Assembly (NCBI RefSeq): GCF_001613265.1
Contig: NZ_BDCA01000044.1
Location: 1 to 43,689, forward strand
Source of the DNA: Nocardia vermiculata NBRC 100427
Lineage (GTDB): Bacteria > Actinomycetota > Actinomycetes > Mycobacteriales > Mycobacteriaceae
Reading direction: 5' to 3'
DNA: 43,689 nt
The notes below the pieces were generated by a model. The model was not told the DNA's origin and ran no database searches. It saw nothing but the letters and a program-made list of their open reading frames with translations. Made by a program: the position numbers and the translations under genes. This document shows positions 8,478-16,992 of the stretch, one piece after another. The first letter of the stretch is position 1. Every line of letters begins with the position of its first letter.

Positions 8478-9545
8478 ATGCGCGTGGTGGTGACAGGAGC
8501 GACGGGCAATGTCGGTAGCGCGGTGCTCGAGGCGCTGACGCAGCGCAGTGCGGTCGATTCGATCGTGGGCCTGGCCCGGCGGTTGCCGCGCCCTTCGGCC
8601 GGCGCGGTCGAATGGGTCCGCGCCGATGTTCGCGACGCCGATCTGGCCTCGGTGTTCCGGGGCGCCGACGCGGTCGTCCATCTGGCCTGGGTCTTCCAGC
8701 CGACACACCGCCCCCTCGAGACGTGGCGAGCCAACGTCGGCGGCACCGAGCGGGTCCTGGACGCCGTCGCGCGGGCCGGGGTGCCGACGCTGGTCATCGC
8801 GTCCTCCGTCGGCGCGTATTCTCCGGCCCGGCACGACGATCCGGTCGGTGAGGACTGGCCGACCGAGGGCTGGCCACCGGCGGGGTACATGCGCGAGAAG
8901 GCGTATGTGGAGCGACTGGTGGATCTGTTCGAACGCGACCATCCGGATCGGCGGGTGGTGCGGATGCGGCCGGCGTTCACCTTCCAGCGGGGCTCGGCGG
9001 CCCAGCAGCGGCGGCTGTTCATGGGCCCGCTGGTGCCCGGGAGTCTGCTGCGCCCGGAACTCGTGCCGATGCTGCCCGTTCCGTCGGGGATGCGACTGCA
9101 AGCGGTGCACAGCGACGACATCGGTGCGGCCTACGCGTCGGCGGTGACGGGCACCGATGTCCGGGGGGCGTTCAATCTCGCCGCCGACCCGGTGATCGAT
9201 CGAGCGAAACTGGGTGAGCTGTTCTCCGCGCCCACGGTCGCGGTCCCGCCCTCGGCCGTGCGCGCTGCTCTCGCGATCGGCTGGCGTATGCACCTGGTAC
9301 CGGCGCCGGTGGAACTGTTCGACGCGATGATGCGCCTGCCGATCATGGACACCTCGCGAGCCCGCCGGGAATTGGAGTGGTCCCCGCAGGTGGATGCCAT
9401 GTCCGCACTGCGCGAGGTGCTCGCCGGGATGCGCAGCGGTTCCGGCGGCCCGACACCGCCGCTCGCGGCCGATGCGGGCGGGCGTTTCCGGGTACGCGAG
9501 TTCACCTCCGGAGTCGGCGGGAGCGATCCGGTGGACTCCGATTGA
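8478..9545 (+). CDS. NAD-dependent epimerase/dehydratase (extended SDR)
   Basis: A 355-residue extended short-chain dehydrogenase. The cofactor motif VTGATGNVGSAV is at residues 4-15, and the catalytic Tyr and Lys are in YMREK near residue 137. It also has the WASN-like NVGGTERVL helix. Extended SDRs act on nucleotide sugars or related hydroxy substrates with NAD(P). The substrate is not evident. GGAGG is 8 bases before the ATG. No neighbour indicates a pathway; the downstream cobalt locus has its own control element. Confidence 0.87.
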   Translation: MRVVVTGATGNVGSAVLEALTQRSAVDSIVGLARRLPRPSAGAVEWVRADVRDADLASVFRGADAVVHLAWVFQPTHRPLETWRANVGGTERVLDAVARAGVPTLVIASSVGAYSPARHDDPVGEDWPTEGWPPAGYMREKAYVERLVDLFERDHPDRRVVRMRPAFTFQRGSAAQQRRLFMGPLVPGSLLRPELVPMLPVPSGMRLQAVHSDDIGAAYASAVTGTDVRGAFNLAADPVIDRAKLGELFSAPTVAVPPSAVRAALAIGWRMHLVPAPVELFDAMMRLPIMDTSRARRELEWSPQVDAMSALREVLAGMRSGSGGPTPPLAADAGGRFRVREFTSGVGGSDPVDSD

Positions 9546-9559
9546 CCATCCGAACTGGG

Positions 9560-9702
9560 TTTTCGTATGGTTATGTGAGCGACGGTTCGAGAACCCGGTG
9601 AGAATCCGGGACGGTCGCGCCACTGTGAGCATCCTCGTGGATGTGAGTCAGGTCATCGGATCGACGCGGTCAGCACCGTCTAGCGGGGACGCGTAATCCC
9701 CG
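9560..9702 (+). promoter_or_regulatory. Cobalamin riboswitch ahead of cbtBA
   Basis: The transcript leader carries conserved cobalamin-aptamer elements: a GGTGAGAATCCGGGAC segment at about 9597-9612, GCGCCACTGTGA at 9617-9628, and a B12-box-like AGTCAGG at 9646-9652. A short hairpin (CGGGGA 9684-9689 with TCCCCG 9697-9702) touches the ribosome site GGAGGAG of cbtB, so control is probably by hiding the ribosome site when cobalamin is bound. The outer limits are approximate. Confidence 0.87.
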
Positions 9703-9714
9703 GAGGAGAGCACC

Positions 9715-9930
9715 ATGGCGACGTCGTACGTTCCCGAATCCCGTACCGAATCGATTCCCCTCTCGATTCCCACCACGGCGCTGTGGCTGGCCGGAACCAC
9801 CGTCCTGGCCCTGCTCGCTCTCTATTTCATCGGGATCGACCAGGGGGCGGTCTCGATCTTCGGCAGGGATATGCACGTGCACGAATTCGTCCACGACGCA
9901 CGCCATTTCCTCGGCTTCCCTTGCCACTGA
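9715..9930 (+). CDS. cbtB: CbtB, cobalt transporter small subunit
   Basis: A 71-residue protein with one membrane helix (ALWLAGTTVLALLALYFIG, residues 22-40). Its His-rich tail, with HVHEFVHDARH and a final CH pair, is the hallmark of CbtB and suits cobalt binding. CbtA and CbtB were predicted as a cobalt uptake system from their regular association with cobalamin riboswitches, and one precedes this gene. The ATG is 6 bases after GGAGGAG. cbtA follows on the same strand. Transport direction and metal are family inference. Confidence 0.92.
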   Translation: MATSYVPESRTESIPLSIPTTALWLAGTTVLALLALYFIGIDQGAVSIFGRDMHVHEFVHDARHFLGFPCH

Positions 9931-9951
9931 GTGCGGGACCGAGCAGTCATA

Positions 9952-10797
9952 ATGGAAAAACGAATCATTGCTCGCGGCGTCGCGCTGGGTGCCCTGGGCG
10001 GGCTGTTGGCGTTCGTCTTCGCCCGGATCCTGGCCGAACCGATCATCGCGCGAGCCATCGACTACGAAGGTGCACGCGAGGCCGCGCACACCGAAATGCG
10101 CAGGGCCGGCGGCCACACCCACGGTGTGGAGGAGGCCGAGCTGTTCACCCGCACGGTGCAGGCCAATCTCGGTATCGGGTTCGGCATGGTCGTGTTCGGT
10201 GCCGCGATGGGCGCCTTGTTCGCCGTCGTGTACTGCCTGCTCATCGGCCGGGTCGGAAAGCTGAGCCCACGCAGTCTCGCACTGTGTGTGGCCGGCGGGA
10301 TGTTCGCGGTGCTGTATGCGGTCCCGTTCTTCAAATATCCGGCCAACCCGCCCGCGGTGGGTAACGGGGACACGATCGGAGAACGCACGGGCCTCTATCT
10401 GCTGATGGTGCTGATCTCCGCGGCCGGTGCGGTGGTGGCGGTCTGGGCAGGCCGTAAACTGCAAGCGCGACTGGGCAACTGGTCGGCGACCGTCGTCGCC
10501 GGCATCGGTTTCGTCGTGGTGGTGACCGCGATCGCGGCGCTGCTACCCTCGCTGGGACATCTGGCGGCCAACCGCGAGCTCGGCACCGTCGGTGAGACAC
10601 CGGGCCCGCTGCGTGGTCCGGACGGGCAGATCCTCTCTCCCGGTTTTCCCGCAGACGATCTGTACTACTTCCGGTTCTATTCGTTTGCGGCGCAGGCCCT
10701 GCTGTGGTCGGTGATCGGGTTCGGATTCGCGACGCTCGCGCCGCGACTGTTCGGGCGGATCAGCGAACCGGGTACCGCGCCGGCACCGCTGGTATGA
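9952..10797 (+). CDS. cbtA: CbtA, cobalt transporter membrane subunit
   Basis: A 281-residue membrane protein with about six hydrophobic segments, beginning with GVALGALGGLLAFVFARI at residues 8-25. A His-rich loop (RRAGGHTHGVEE) near residues 51-62 is a likely metal entry site. The ATG at 9952 is chosen over the GTG at 9931 because the family normally starts MEKR/MEKK. The gene lies 21 bases after cbtB and ends in an ATGA overlap with the histidine phosphatase. Expression should fall when cobalamin is plentiful. Confidence 0.9.
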   Translation: MEKRIIARGVALGALGGLLAFVFARILAEPIIARAIDYEGAREAAHTEMRRAGGHTHGVEEAELFTRTVQANLGIGFGMVVFGAAMGALFAVVYCLLIGRVGKLSPRSLALCVAGGMFAVLYAVPFFKYPANPPAVGNGDTIGERTGLYLLMVLISAAGAVVAVWAGRKLQARLGNWSATVVAGIGFVVVVTAIAALLPSLGHLAANRELGTVGETPGPLRGPDGQILSPGFPADDLYYFRFYSFAAQALLWSVIGFGFATLAPRLFGRISEPGTAPAPLV

Positions 10798-11360
10798 GCA
10801 CCCGCGGCGCCTCGGTCACCCGGCTCACCCTGGTGAGTCATGCGATGACCGAGGCGATGCGGGTGGCCCGGTTTCCACTCGACGAGCCGGTCGACGACCG
10901 TGCGGGCGCCGCAGTCGGCGCCACGGCGCTGCGGGCCGATCGGATCTTGATCGGCCCGGAACGCCGCGCGGCACAGACCGCCGCCGTGCTCGGATTGCCC
11001 GGCACGGTCGACCCCGCGCTGCGGGATCTGGACTGCGGCGAGTGGGCCGGGCGGCCCATGGGCGACCTCGATCCGCTGGAACTGATGTCGTGGATGTCCG
11101 ACCCGAATTTCCGGGGCCACGGCGGGGAGTCGGTGACCGAGGTGATCGAACGGGTCCGACAGTTCCTCGATACAGTCGCCGACCGGCACGAACGCATTGT
11201 CGCGGTCACCCATCCCGCGATCGTTCGCGCGAGCGTACTCGTCACACTCGCCGCGCCGCCGGAATCGTTCTGGCGCATCGACATCCCACCCTGTAGTGCT
11301 ACCGCACTGCACCGTCGGGGTCCGGGCTGGACACTGCGGCACACCGCGCAACCGCTCTGA
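10794..11360 (+). CDS. Histidine phosphatase-family protein in the cobalt operon
   Basis: A 188-residue phosphoglycerate-mutase-like protein. Start and previous stop overlap as ATGA, so it is translationally coupled to cbtA. The family's active-site pieces are present: a catalytic-type His in LVSHAMTEA near residue 16, Arg in ERRAAQTAA, Glu in DCGEWAG and the second His in VTHPAIVRA. The usual RHG opening is changed: the Arg before the His is Ser. By position it could be a CobC-like alpha-ribazole phosphatase of cobalamin assembly, but sequence alone does not show the substrate. Confidence 0.8.
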   Translation: MSTRGASVTRLTLVSHAMTEAMRVARFPLDEPVDDRAGAAVGATALRADRILIGPERRAAQTAAVLGLPGTVDPALRDLDCGEWAGRPMGDLDPLELMSWMSDPNFRGHGGESVTEVIERVRQFLDTVADRHERIVAVTHPAIVRASVLVTLAAPPESFWRIDIPPCSATALHRRGPGWTLRHTAQPL

Positions 11361-11407
11361 AGCGGACTACGCCTGCACCGACGAACCGGATACGTCGGCA
11401 GGTCCGC

Positions 11408-11779
11408 CTACTTCTTCCCGTCGATGAGGCCCGCGAGTACCGTCGCCTCACTGATATCGATCCGTTTGGTGGCCGACAGCAGAGTCAGCGTGCCCTGCCC
11501 GGCGAGTTCGCGGAGATGGGCGAGCGCGTCGGAGCGTTCCTGATCCTTCAGCTCGTCCCGATAGCGGCTGCCGAACTCCTCGAAGCGGTCCGGGTCGTGG
11601 GCGTACCACTTGCGCAGTTCGGTCGAGGGGGCGACCTGTTTGCACCATTCGTCGAGGTGCGCGCGTTCCTTGCTGATGCCGCGCGGCCAGATCCGGTCGA
11701 CCAGCACCCGGGTGCCGTCTCCCGGATCGGCATCGTCGTAGATTCGCCGGACCCGGACCTGTCGTCGCGTGCTCGCCAT
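11408..11779 (-). CDS. DUF488 (YeaO-like) protein
   Basis: A 123-residue DUF488 protein with the family landmarks DDADPGDGTRVLVDRIWPRGISKE at residues 15-38 (Trp-Pro-Arg-Gly core), ELRKWYAHDPDRFEEF and a final TLLSATKR. The biochemical role is not settled. AGGGAGG lies before the ATG. It is convergent with the phosphatase gene (47-base gap) and about 200 bases from the divergent acyltransferase. Cytoplasmic. Confidence 0.9.
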   Translation of the reverse strand: MASTRRQVRVRRIYDDADPGDGTRVLVDRIWPRGISKERAHLDEWCKQVAPSTELRKWYAHDPDRFEEFGSRYRDELKDQERSDALAHLRELAGQGTLTLLSATKRIDISEATVLAGLIDGKK

Positions 11780-11940
11780 CGGGCCTCCCTTCGCTCGCCG
11801 CTCACTCCGTTGCGCACCCCCTGCCCCGGCACGCGTCCATGCTCTTCCCGAGCGTAGTCGCGGTACGCCCTGCTGCCGAGGGTGCGCGCACCCGGCCTAC
11901 CACACCGGGGCCAGGGCCCGATTCGTGAACGGCCAACCTA

Positions 11941-11971
11941 CCTACGATGACGTAAGTTACGGTAGCGTAGG
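11941..11971. promoter_or_regulatory. 31-base palindrome, candidate TetR-type operator for the acyltransferase
   Basis: The sequence is symmetric about base 11956, with 12 of 15 pairs matching. The outer arms CCTACG/CGTAGG (11941-11946 and 11966-11971) and inner arms CGTAA/TTACG (11951-11955 and 11957-11961) are exact. It ends 4 bases before the acyltransferase ATG, so a bound protein would block transcription or initiation. The regulator is unknown; size and symmetry suit a TetR dimer pair. Confidence 0.6.
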
Positions 11972-11975
11972 TTGC

Positions 11976-12728
11976 ATGCACTCCTCGACCGCCGCACCCC
12001 GCATCCCACCGCCGGTCGAATTCGACAACCGCGACGCCGTCTACGACTACTACCGCACCCACCAGCCACAGCTGTGGCGCGCGCGCATGAACTGCGCCGT
12101 CACCGCCTACCGCGCCCGGCCGGAGGTGCACTACACCGCCGGTGCACGCGAGCAGATCCGCGCGCTCATGCACGCCGACCGCCGCCTGATCATCGTCATC
12201 AACCACCTGAGCGTGGACGACCCGCGCATGGTCGCCGGTTACGCCTGGCGCAGCGTATTCCGTTCCCGCATCGGGCATATCCGCGTCCTGGCCAAGGACG
12301 AACTGTTCGCCGAACCGCGACAGCGTGCACGCATCGAGACGATGGGTGCGATTCCGGTGTTCCGCGGCAAGGATCACGGCCCACGCGCCGCCTACGATGC
12401 CGGACAGCAGCTGATGGATGTGTGCGTGCAGCGCATGGTCGGCGGCGACGACCTGGTGCTGTTCCCGGAGGGTACCTGCAACGACACCGATCCCGCCCGC
12501 GTGCAGACCGTCGGCACCGGCGTCGGGCATATCGCGGCCCGAGCCAGGAAGGCCGGCGCCGCACCGGCTTTCGCCTTCCTGGGGCTCAGCTACGGCACCG
12601 GTGGGCGGGCGACATTCCATCTCGACCTGCCGCTGGCGGACTTTCCGGAACGACCGGCACAGATCACCCGGACCGTGGCCGCCCGCATGCAGCAGGCGCT
12701 CGACAGCGCGGTGGCCGCCACCCGCTGA
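11976..12728 (+). CDS. PlsC-like lysophospholipid acyltransferase
   Basis: A 250-residue glycerolipid acyltransferase. The catalytic HX4D box is in INHLSVDDP near residue 74. The acceptor-site block has VFRGKD near 129, and FPEGT is near 166. Such enzymes move an acyl chain from acyl-CoA or acyl carrier protein to a lysophospholipid or similar alcohol at the membrane. No strong membrane helix is seen, so peripheral binding is likely. The ATG at 11976 is the first after a 31-base palindrome; the frame is open further upstream, but that part reads as non-coding. No clear ribosome site precedes the ATG, so a leaderless or very short leader is possible. Confidence 0.86.
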   Translation: MHSSTAAPRIPPPVEFDNRDAVYDYYRTHQPQLWRARMNCAVTAYRARPEVHYTAGAREQIRALMHADRRLIIVINHLSVDDPRMVAGYAWRSVFRSRIGHIRVLAKDELFAEPRQRARIETMGAIPVFRGKDHGPRAAYDAGQQLMDVCVQRMVGGDDLVLFPEGTCNDTDPARVQTVGTGVGHIAARARKAGAAPAFAFLGLSYGTGGRATFHLDLPLADFPERPAQITRTVAARMQQALDSAVAATR

Positions 12729-12735
12729 GTGCGGA

Positions 12736-13329
12736 TCAGCCGGCCGGGCGGGTGCGTACGCCGGGCCCGGCGACCGATCCGGCGACCGCGCGGAACGACT
12801 CGAATTCCGCCGCCGACCGCACGCCCGCAGCATCGAGGGCATACCCCTTGAAGGCGGCGGCCGCCCGAGTGGGTACATACCGGGTCGGCGCGGAGTGTGG
12901 GAAAGCTCTTTCGCCGTAACCGATATCGCCCCAGAAGCGCACCTCGGTCCGTGCGCTGCGCATATATCGCTCCGCCCATTCGCGGGCCGCCACCCCGAGT
13001 GCGGAGACCTCACCGGCGATCGAGAAGGCCTGTGGTGCCGGCAACTGTTGCCGGCAGCTCAGCACACATCCCAGGTCGGCGACGCCCAGGCCGAGAATGG
13101 CCAACGGCCGGACATCGACCGGCGACTCGACCGCCACGGTCACCTCCCAGCCCTCGGCCGCCCGATCGAAGAGCCAGCCACCCGCCCACGTGACGACGTC
13201 GACCGGATCGGCGGCGACCACGACCAGCCGGTAGCGCAGCGCCCGCCGACCGGCTTCGGCGAGCACACACTCACCAGGGGATTCCGCCACTCGAGCGCTT
13301 GTACGAGACCAGTGCGATACAGCAGACAT
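12736..13329 (-). CDS. Uncharacterised protein, divergent from a TetR regulator
   Basis: A 197-residue protein I do not recognise. It has an alpha/beta look: a strand RYRLVVVAA near residue 31, a helix with VTWAGGWLFDRAAEGW, a second strand WEVTVAVES and an Ala-rich helix near 150. Two Cys (LGCVLSC) lie near residue 83. No signal peptide or membrane span is seen. The ATG at 13329 has GGAAG 4 bases upstream; an in-frame ATG at 13407, preceded by GGGGAAAA, would add 26 residues and cannot be excluded. It is divergent from the TetR gene, with a shared 172-base spacer. Confidence 0.65.
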   Translation of the reverse strand: MSAVSHWSRTSARVAESPGECVLAEAGRRALRYRLVVVAADPVDVVTWAGGWLFDRAAEGWEVTVAVESPVDVRPLAILGLGVADLGCVLSCRQQLPAPQAFSIAGEVSALGVAAREWAERYMRSARTEVRFWGDIGYGERAFPHSAPTRYVPTRAAAAFKGYALDAAGVRSAAEFESFRAVAGSVAGPGVRTRPAG

Positions 13330-13501
13330 AGCACTTCCGTTCCGATCAACCACGACTGAACTCCCCGTTCGGACGGCCCACATCGTCCGGTCCGAAGAGT
13401 AGTTCATTTTTCCCCGACGGGAGAAAATATTCGCGAAACTCGTATGTCGCGAGGTGGGACGCGATGTCCGATATCCGGTCGACGGTCCGTAACCTGAGGG
13501 A

Positions 13502-14209
13502 GTGGACGGCGCGAACGCAATCAAGCCGGGGGCCGATACCGCGATGCCATCACGACGCGGGCGGGGCCGCCCGCCTCGCCTGAACCGCGAACGAATCGTC
13601 GCGGCGGCACGCACTCTCGCACCGGAGACGCTGACGATGCGAGCGGTCGCCGACCTCCTCGGCGTCGATCGCAAATCGCTCAACTATTACGTCAGCGACC
13701 GCGAGGGACTACTCGAACTGGTCGCTCTGGACGCGTTCGAAACAGCGTTCCACCGCCTCGAACTGCCCGCCGACGGTGACTGGCGCGACCTGCTGCGCCT
13801 GTTCGCCACCGCCGTCGCCGAGGCACTGACGCAGGTGGGCGTCCTGATCTGGCATGTGCGCTTCTCCGGAACGGTCGGCATGTCGGTGCTGGCGGAGATC
13901 GAGCACATGATCGAATCCCTGGTCGAGGCCGGTTTCGACGCGATGGAAGCCGGTCGCACCATGCGCCTGCTCGCCGATGTCGCCTTCGCGGCGGCGCGGG
14001 AAGCTCTCCAGGCCGAGCGCGGGCATATCGACCTGCAGGCCGAACATGTCGCACGGACCCTGAATTCGGAATCGGGACACGGTTTTCCGCTGCTGCGCGA
14101 GGTGGCCACCACCCGCGAGGCGGCCGCCGGCATCGGTGACCAGTTCGCATTCGATCTCGAGCTCGTCATCTCGGGACTCGAGCGACGACTGGAATCACGC
14201 AGACCGTAA
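13502..14209 (+). CDS. TetR/AcrR-family transcriptional regulator
   Basis: A 235-residue regulator. The DNA-binding domain runs from about residue 22 to 75: a basic lead (RRGRGRPPRLNRERIV), then the helix-turn-helix TMRAVADLLGVDRKSLNYYVSDREGLLELV. The C-terminal 150 residues form the all-helical ligand and dimer domain. TetR proteins usually repress their neighbours and release on ligand binding. The natural target is the divergent unknown gene and itself. The spacer contains two TCGCGA hexamers (13431-13436 and 13447-13452), 16 bases apart, that could be the operator. The GTG start follows GAGGGAGTG. Confidence 0.85.
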   Translation: MDGANAIKPGADTAMPSRRGRGRPPRLNRERIVAAARTLAPETLTMRAVADLLGVDRKSLNYYVSDREGLLELVALDAFETAFHRLELPADGDWRDLLRLFATAVAEALTQVGVLIWHVRFSGTVGMSVLAEIEHMIESLVEAGFDAMEAGRTMRLLADVAFAAAREALQAERGHIDLQAEHVARTLNSESGHGFPLLREVATTREAAAGIGDQFAFDLELVISGLERRLESRRP

Positions 14210-14345
14210 TCCCGGTTCGCCGACGACACCGCAGTACAGCGGACCGCGACGGGCGCCGCTCCCCCGACTCGGCCGGTGTGGTGCCGCCGCCCGGCCGGTG
14301 CGGTCCTCTAGTCTTTGAGCGCCCGTGGCCGACGATCGGAGTCCC

Positions 14346-14990
14346 GTGAATCTGTGGAACTACATCCGGGGGCGGGGTGACACGCTGGCGTTCCTCACCT
14401 ACCAACATGCCTCCCTGGCCTTTCAGACCGTGCTCGTCGGCACCGTCGTCGCGATACTGGTCGCGGTCGCGGTCTACCGGCTGCCGGTGTTGTCGCAGCT
14501 GACACTGACCTCGAGCCGGGTCGCGCTGACCATCCCGTCGCTCGCACTGCTCGCACTGCTCCTGGTCCCGTTCGGCCTCGGTGTGGTCCCCTCGTTCGTG
14601 ATGCTGGCGTTCTTCGCGGCGTTGCCGGTGATCGGCAATGCGATCGTGGGCCTGCGCTCGGTGCCGCCGACTCTGGTGGAATCGGCGCGCGGTATCGGTT
14701 TGTCGCGGCGGCGCATTCTGCTGACCGTCGAGTTGCCGATCGCCTGGCCGGTGATCCTCACCGGCATCCGGGTCTCGACCCAGATGATCGTCGGCGTGGC
14801 CGCGATCGTCGCCTACGTGCTCGGCCCCGGCCTCGGGTCGCTGATCTTCAACGGCCTGTCCCGGCTCGGCGGCGCGAACGCCCTCGAGATGGCGCTGACG
14901 GGCACCATCCTGATCGTTGTCGTCGCGCTGGTGTTCGACGCGCTGCTCGTGCTCCTCGGACGCCTCACCATCGCGAAGGGACTCCAATGA
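14346..14990 (+). CDS. proW: Glycine betaine/choline-type ABC permease (first permease)
   Basis: A protein of about 214 residues with five to six membrane segments. The permease EAA loop is in LVESARGIGLSRRRILLTVELPIAWPVI near residues 109-136, where ATP-binding subunits dock. It is the ProW/OpuBB type. The GTG at 14346 gives the family-typical opening (MNLWNYI); a GTG at 14325 would add 7 residues. It heads an operon of four overlapping genes and overlaps the ATPase gene as ATGA. No riboswitch or clear operator is seen upstream. Confidence 0.88.
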   Translation: MNLWNYIRGRGDTLAFLTYQHASLAFQTVLVGTVVAILVAVAVYRLPVLSQLTLTSSRVALTIPSLALLALLLVPFGLGVVPSFVMLAFFAALPVIGNAIVGLRSVPPTLVESARGIGLSRRRILLTVELPIAWPVILTGIRVSTQMIVGVAAIVAYVLGPGLGSLIFNGLSRLGGANALEMALTGTILIVVVALVFDALLVLLGRLTIAKGLQ

Positions 14991-16258
14991 CCGACGTGAC
15001 CAGCCCCCCGGCCGCCGAACGCACCGTCACCGGGGCCGCCATCACCCTGGATTCGGTGGTGAAAAGGTATCGGGGCCAGGAGAAACCCGCGGTGGAACGG
15101 CTCGACCTGGAGATCGAGGCCGGACAGATCGTCGCATTCGTGGGGCCGTCCGGATGCGGTAAGACCACCACCCTCAAGATGATCAACCGCCTGATCGAGC
15201 CCACCGAGGGCCGCATCTTCATCGGCGGCCGCGACGTCACACACGAACATCCCGACAAGCTGCGACAGTCGATCGGTTACGTGATCCAGTCCGGCGGGCT
15301 GTTCCCGCACTGGTCGGTCCGCAAGAACGTCGGTGCGATACCGCGAGTGCTGGGGTGGGACCGCAAGCGCATCGCCGAACGTACCGACTATCTGCTGGAG
15401 TTGGTGGGCTTGGATCCCGGCGACTTCGCCGACCGGCTCCCCAAGGACATGTCCGGTGGGCAGCAGCAGCGGGTGGGCGTCGCGCGCGCACTGGCGGCCG
15501 ATCCGCCGGTGCTGCTGATGGACGAACCGTTCGGCGCGGTCGACCCGATCACCCGGGTCCGCCTGCAGGACAGCCTGATCGCGATCCAGCACGAACTCGG
15601 CAAGACCGTCGTCGTGGTGACACACGATTTCGAGGAGGCCACCAAACTCGGTGACAAGGTCCTCATCCTGTCCGAGGGCGGCCACATCGAGCAGTACGCG
15701 CGCCCGGAGGAGATCCTCACCGCGCCCGCCACCCCGTTCGTGGAGGAGTTCGTCGGCTCGGGTGCCAAGCTCGCGTACCTGACGGTGCAGCGGGTGCGCG
15801 ACATCGCCTCCGACGCGGTGGTGACGGCGCGGATCGGCGAGCCCGCCCAGCAGGTGATCGACCGGGCGAAGGCCGCCGGGCAGACCTGGGTGGTGGTGGT
15901 CGACGCGGCCGGGCGGCCCCGATCCTGGCCCACCCTGGACGAACTGGCGACCAAACCGGAGGTTTCGGACTTCCTCGATCGCCGGCTGCCGGTCGTCGCG
16001 CGTTCCTCCACCCTCAACGACGCCCTCGACGCCATGCTCGCCACCAGCCAGGGCGCCACATTGGTCACCGACGGTCGCGGCGCGGTGGTCGGCTCGCTGA
16101 GTATCGGCTCGGTGACCGAGGTGATCCGGGACAAGCTGGCCGACGTGCGCGGCGACCGCGAGGCCCCGTCCTACGAAACCTATGTCGACGGAACCGATCC
16201 CGCGCCGACACCGGTGATCGCGGCCGACGACGAGCACGATTCCGGTGAGCCGTCGTGA
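14987..16258 (+). CDS. proV: Osmoprotectant ABC transporter ATP-binding protein with CBS-like tail
   Basis: A 423-residue ATPase. Walker A GPSGCGKTT is at residues 53-61, the signature SGGQQQR near 156, and Walker B LLMDEPFGAVD near 176, followed by VTHDFEEA. Residues after about 260 form a C-terminal regulatory region resembling paired CBS domains (two VxxRIG/VVARSSTLNDALDAMLA-type repeats), which in OpuA/ProV proteins sense ionic strength or nucleotides. Both ends overlap neighbours (ATGA, GTGA), so the subunits are translationally coupled. Confidence 0.93.
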   Translation: MTDVTSPPAAERTVTGAAITLDSVVKRYRGQEKPAVERLDLEIEAGQIVAFVGPSGCGKTTTLKMINRLIEPTEGRIFIGGRDVTHEHPDKLRQSIGYVIQSGGLFPHWSVRKNVGAIPRVLGWDRKRIAERTDYLLELVGLDPGDFADRLPKDMSGGQQQRVGVARALAADPPVLLMDEPFGAVDPITRVRLQDSLIAIQHELGKTVVVVTHDFEEATKLGDKVLILSEGGHIEQYARPEEILTAPATPFVEEFVGSGAKLAYLTVQRVRDIASDAVVTARIGEPAQQVIDRAKAAGQTWVVVVDAAGRPRSWPTLDELATKPEVSDFLDRRLPVVARSSTLNDALDAMLATSQGATLVTDGRGAVVGSLSIGSVTEVIRDKLADVRGDREAPSYETYVDGTDPAPTPVIAADDEHDSGEPS

Positions 16259-16992
16259 CGCGGCGGCGCTCGATTCCGATGGACGTGTGGTTCGAACCGC
16301 TCGTCATCGCGGTCATCGGCATCGGCTACGTATTCTGGTATCGCGCACAAACGTTCACCTCGACCGAGCAGGCCTCGCTCGCCTGGGCCACGCTGCGTAC
16401 CACCATCCGCTCCCATATCGAACTCACCGTGATCGCGACGCTGATCGTGGTACTGGTGGCGATTCCACTGGGAATCGCGCTGACCCGGCCGGCACTCGCG
16501 CGGTTCGAGCCGGTCGCGGTCAATATCGCCAACATCGGTCAGGCCGCGCCGGCGGTCGGGCTGCTGGTGCTGTTCACCTTCTGGCTCGGCACCGGATTCC
16601 GCACCGCGATCGTCGGCCTGGTCGTCTACGCGATCCTGCCGATCCTGCAGAACACGATCATCGGTCTCCGGCAGGTGGATCGGCGAACCATCGAAGCCGC
16701 GCGTGGGATCGGCTTCTCCGCCGCGCGCACCCTGGTGCAGGTGGAGTTGCCGCTGGCGGTCCCGGTGATACTCAACGGTGTTCGGACCGCCCTGGTGATC
16801 CTGGTCGGCACCGCCACCCTGAGCACCTTCATCGGCGCCACCAGCCTCGGCACCCTGATCACCACCGGGGTCACGCTGTTCCTGCCCAAACTGCTGGTGT
16901 CCGGCGCGATTCTGGTCGGGCTGCTGGCCTTGACGATCGACTGGCTGGGCCGGTTGGTCGAGTTGGCCGCGACTCCGCGGGGTGTGTCGTGA
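16255..16992 (+). CDS. proZ: Glycine betaine/choline-type ABC permease (second permease)
   Basis: A 245-residue permease with six hydrophobic segments. The first follows a short basic N-terminus (VIAVIGIGYVFWY, residues 20-32). The EAA loop is RTIEAARGIGFSAARTLVQVELPLAVPVI near residues 143-171. It pairs with the other permease to form the translocation path. GTG at 16255 overlaps the ATPase stop by 4 bases; the stop overlaps the binding-protein start in the same way. Confidence 0.91.
   Translation: MTRRRSIPMDVWFEPLVIAVIGIGYVFWYRAQTFTSTEQASLAWATLRTTIRSHIELTVIATLIVVLVAIPLGIALTRPALARFEPVAVNIANIGQAAPAVGLLVLFTFWLGTGFRTAIVGLVVYAILPILQNTIIGLRQVDRRTIEAARGIGFSAARTLVQVELPLAVPVILNGVRTALVILVGTATLSTFIGATSLGTLITTGVTLFLPKLLVSGAILVGLLALTIDWLGRLVELAATPRGVS

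Noticed and set aside
8398..8493. 31-codon GTG frame overlapping the SDR start
   Set aside because: It has AAGGGGG 5 bases upstream and reads fairly like protein, but it is too short and unsupported to call a gene.
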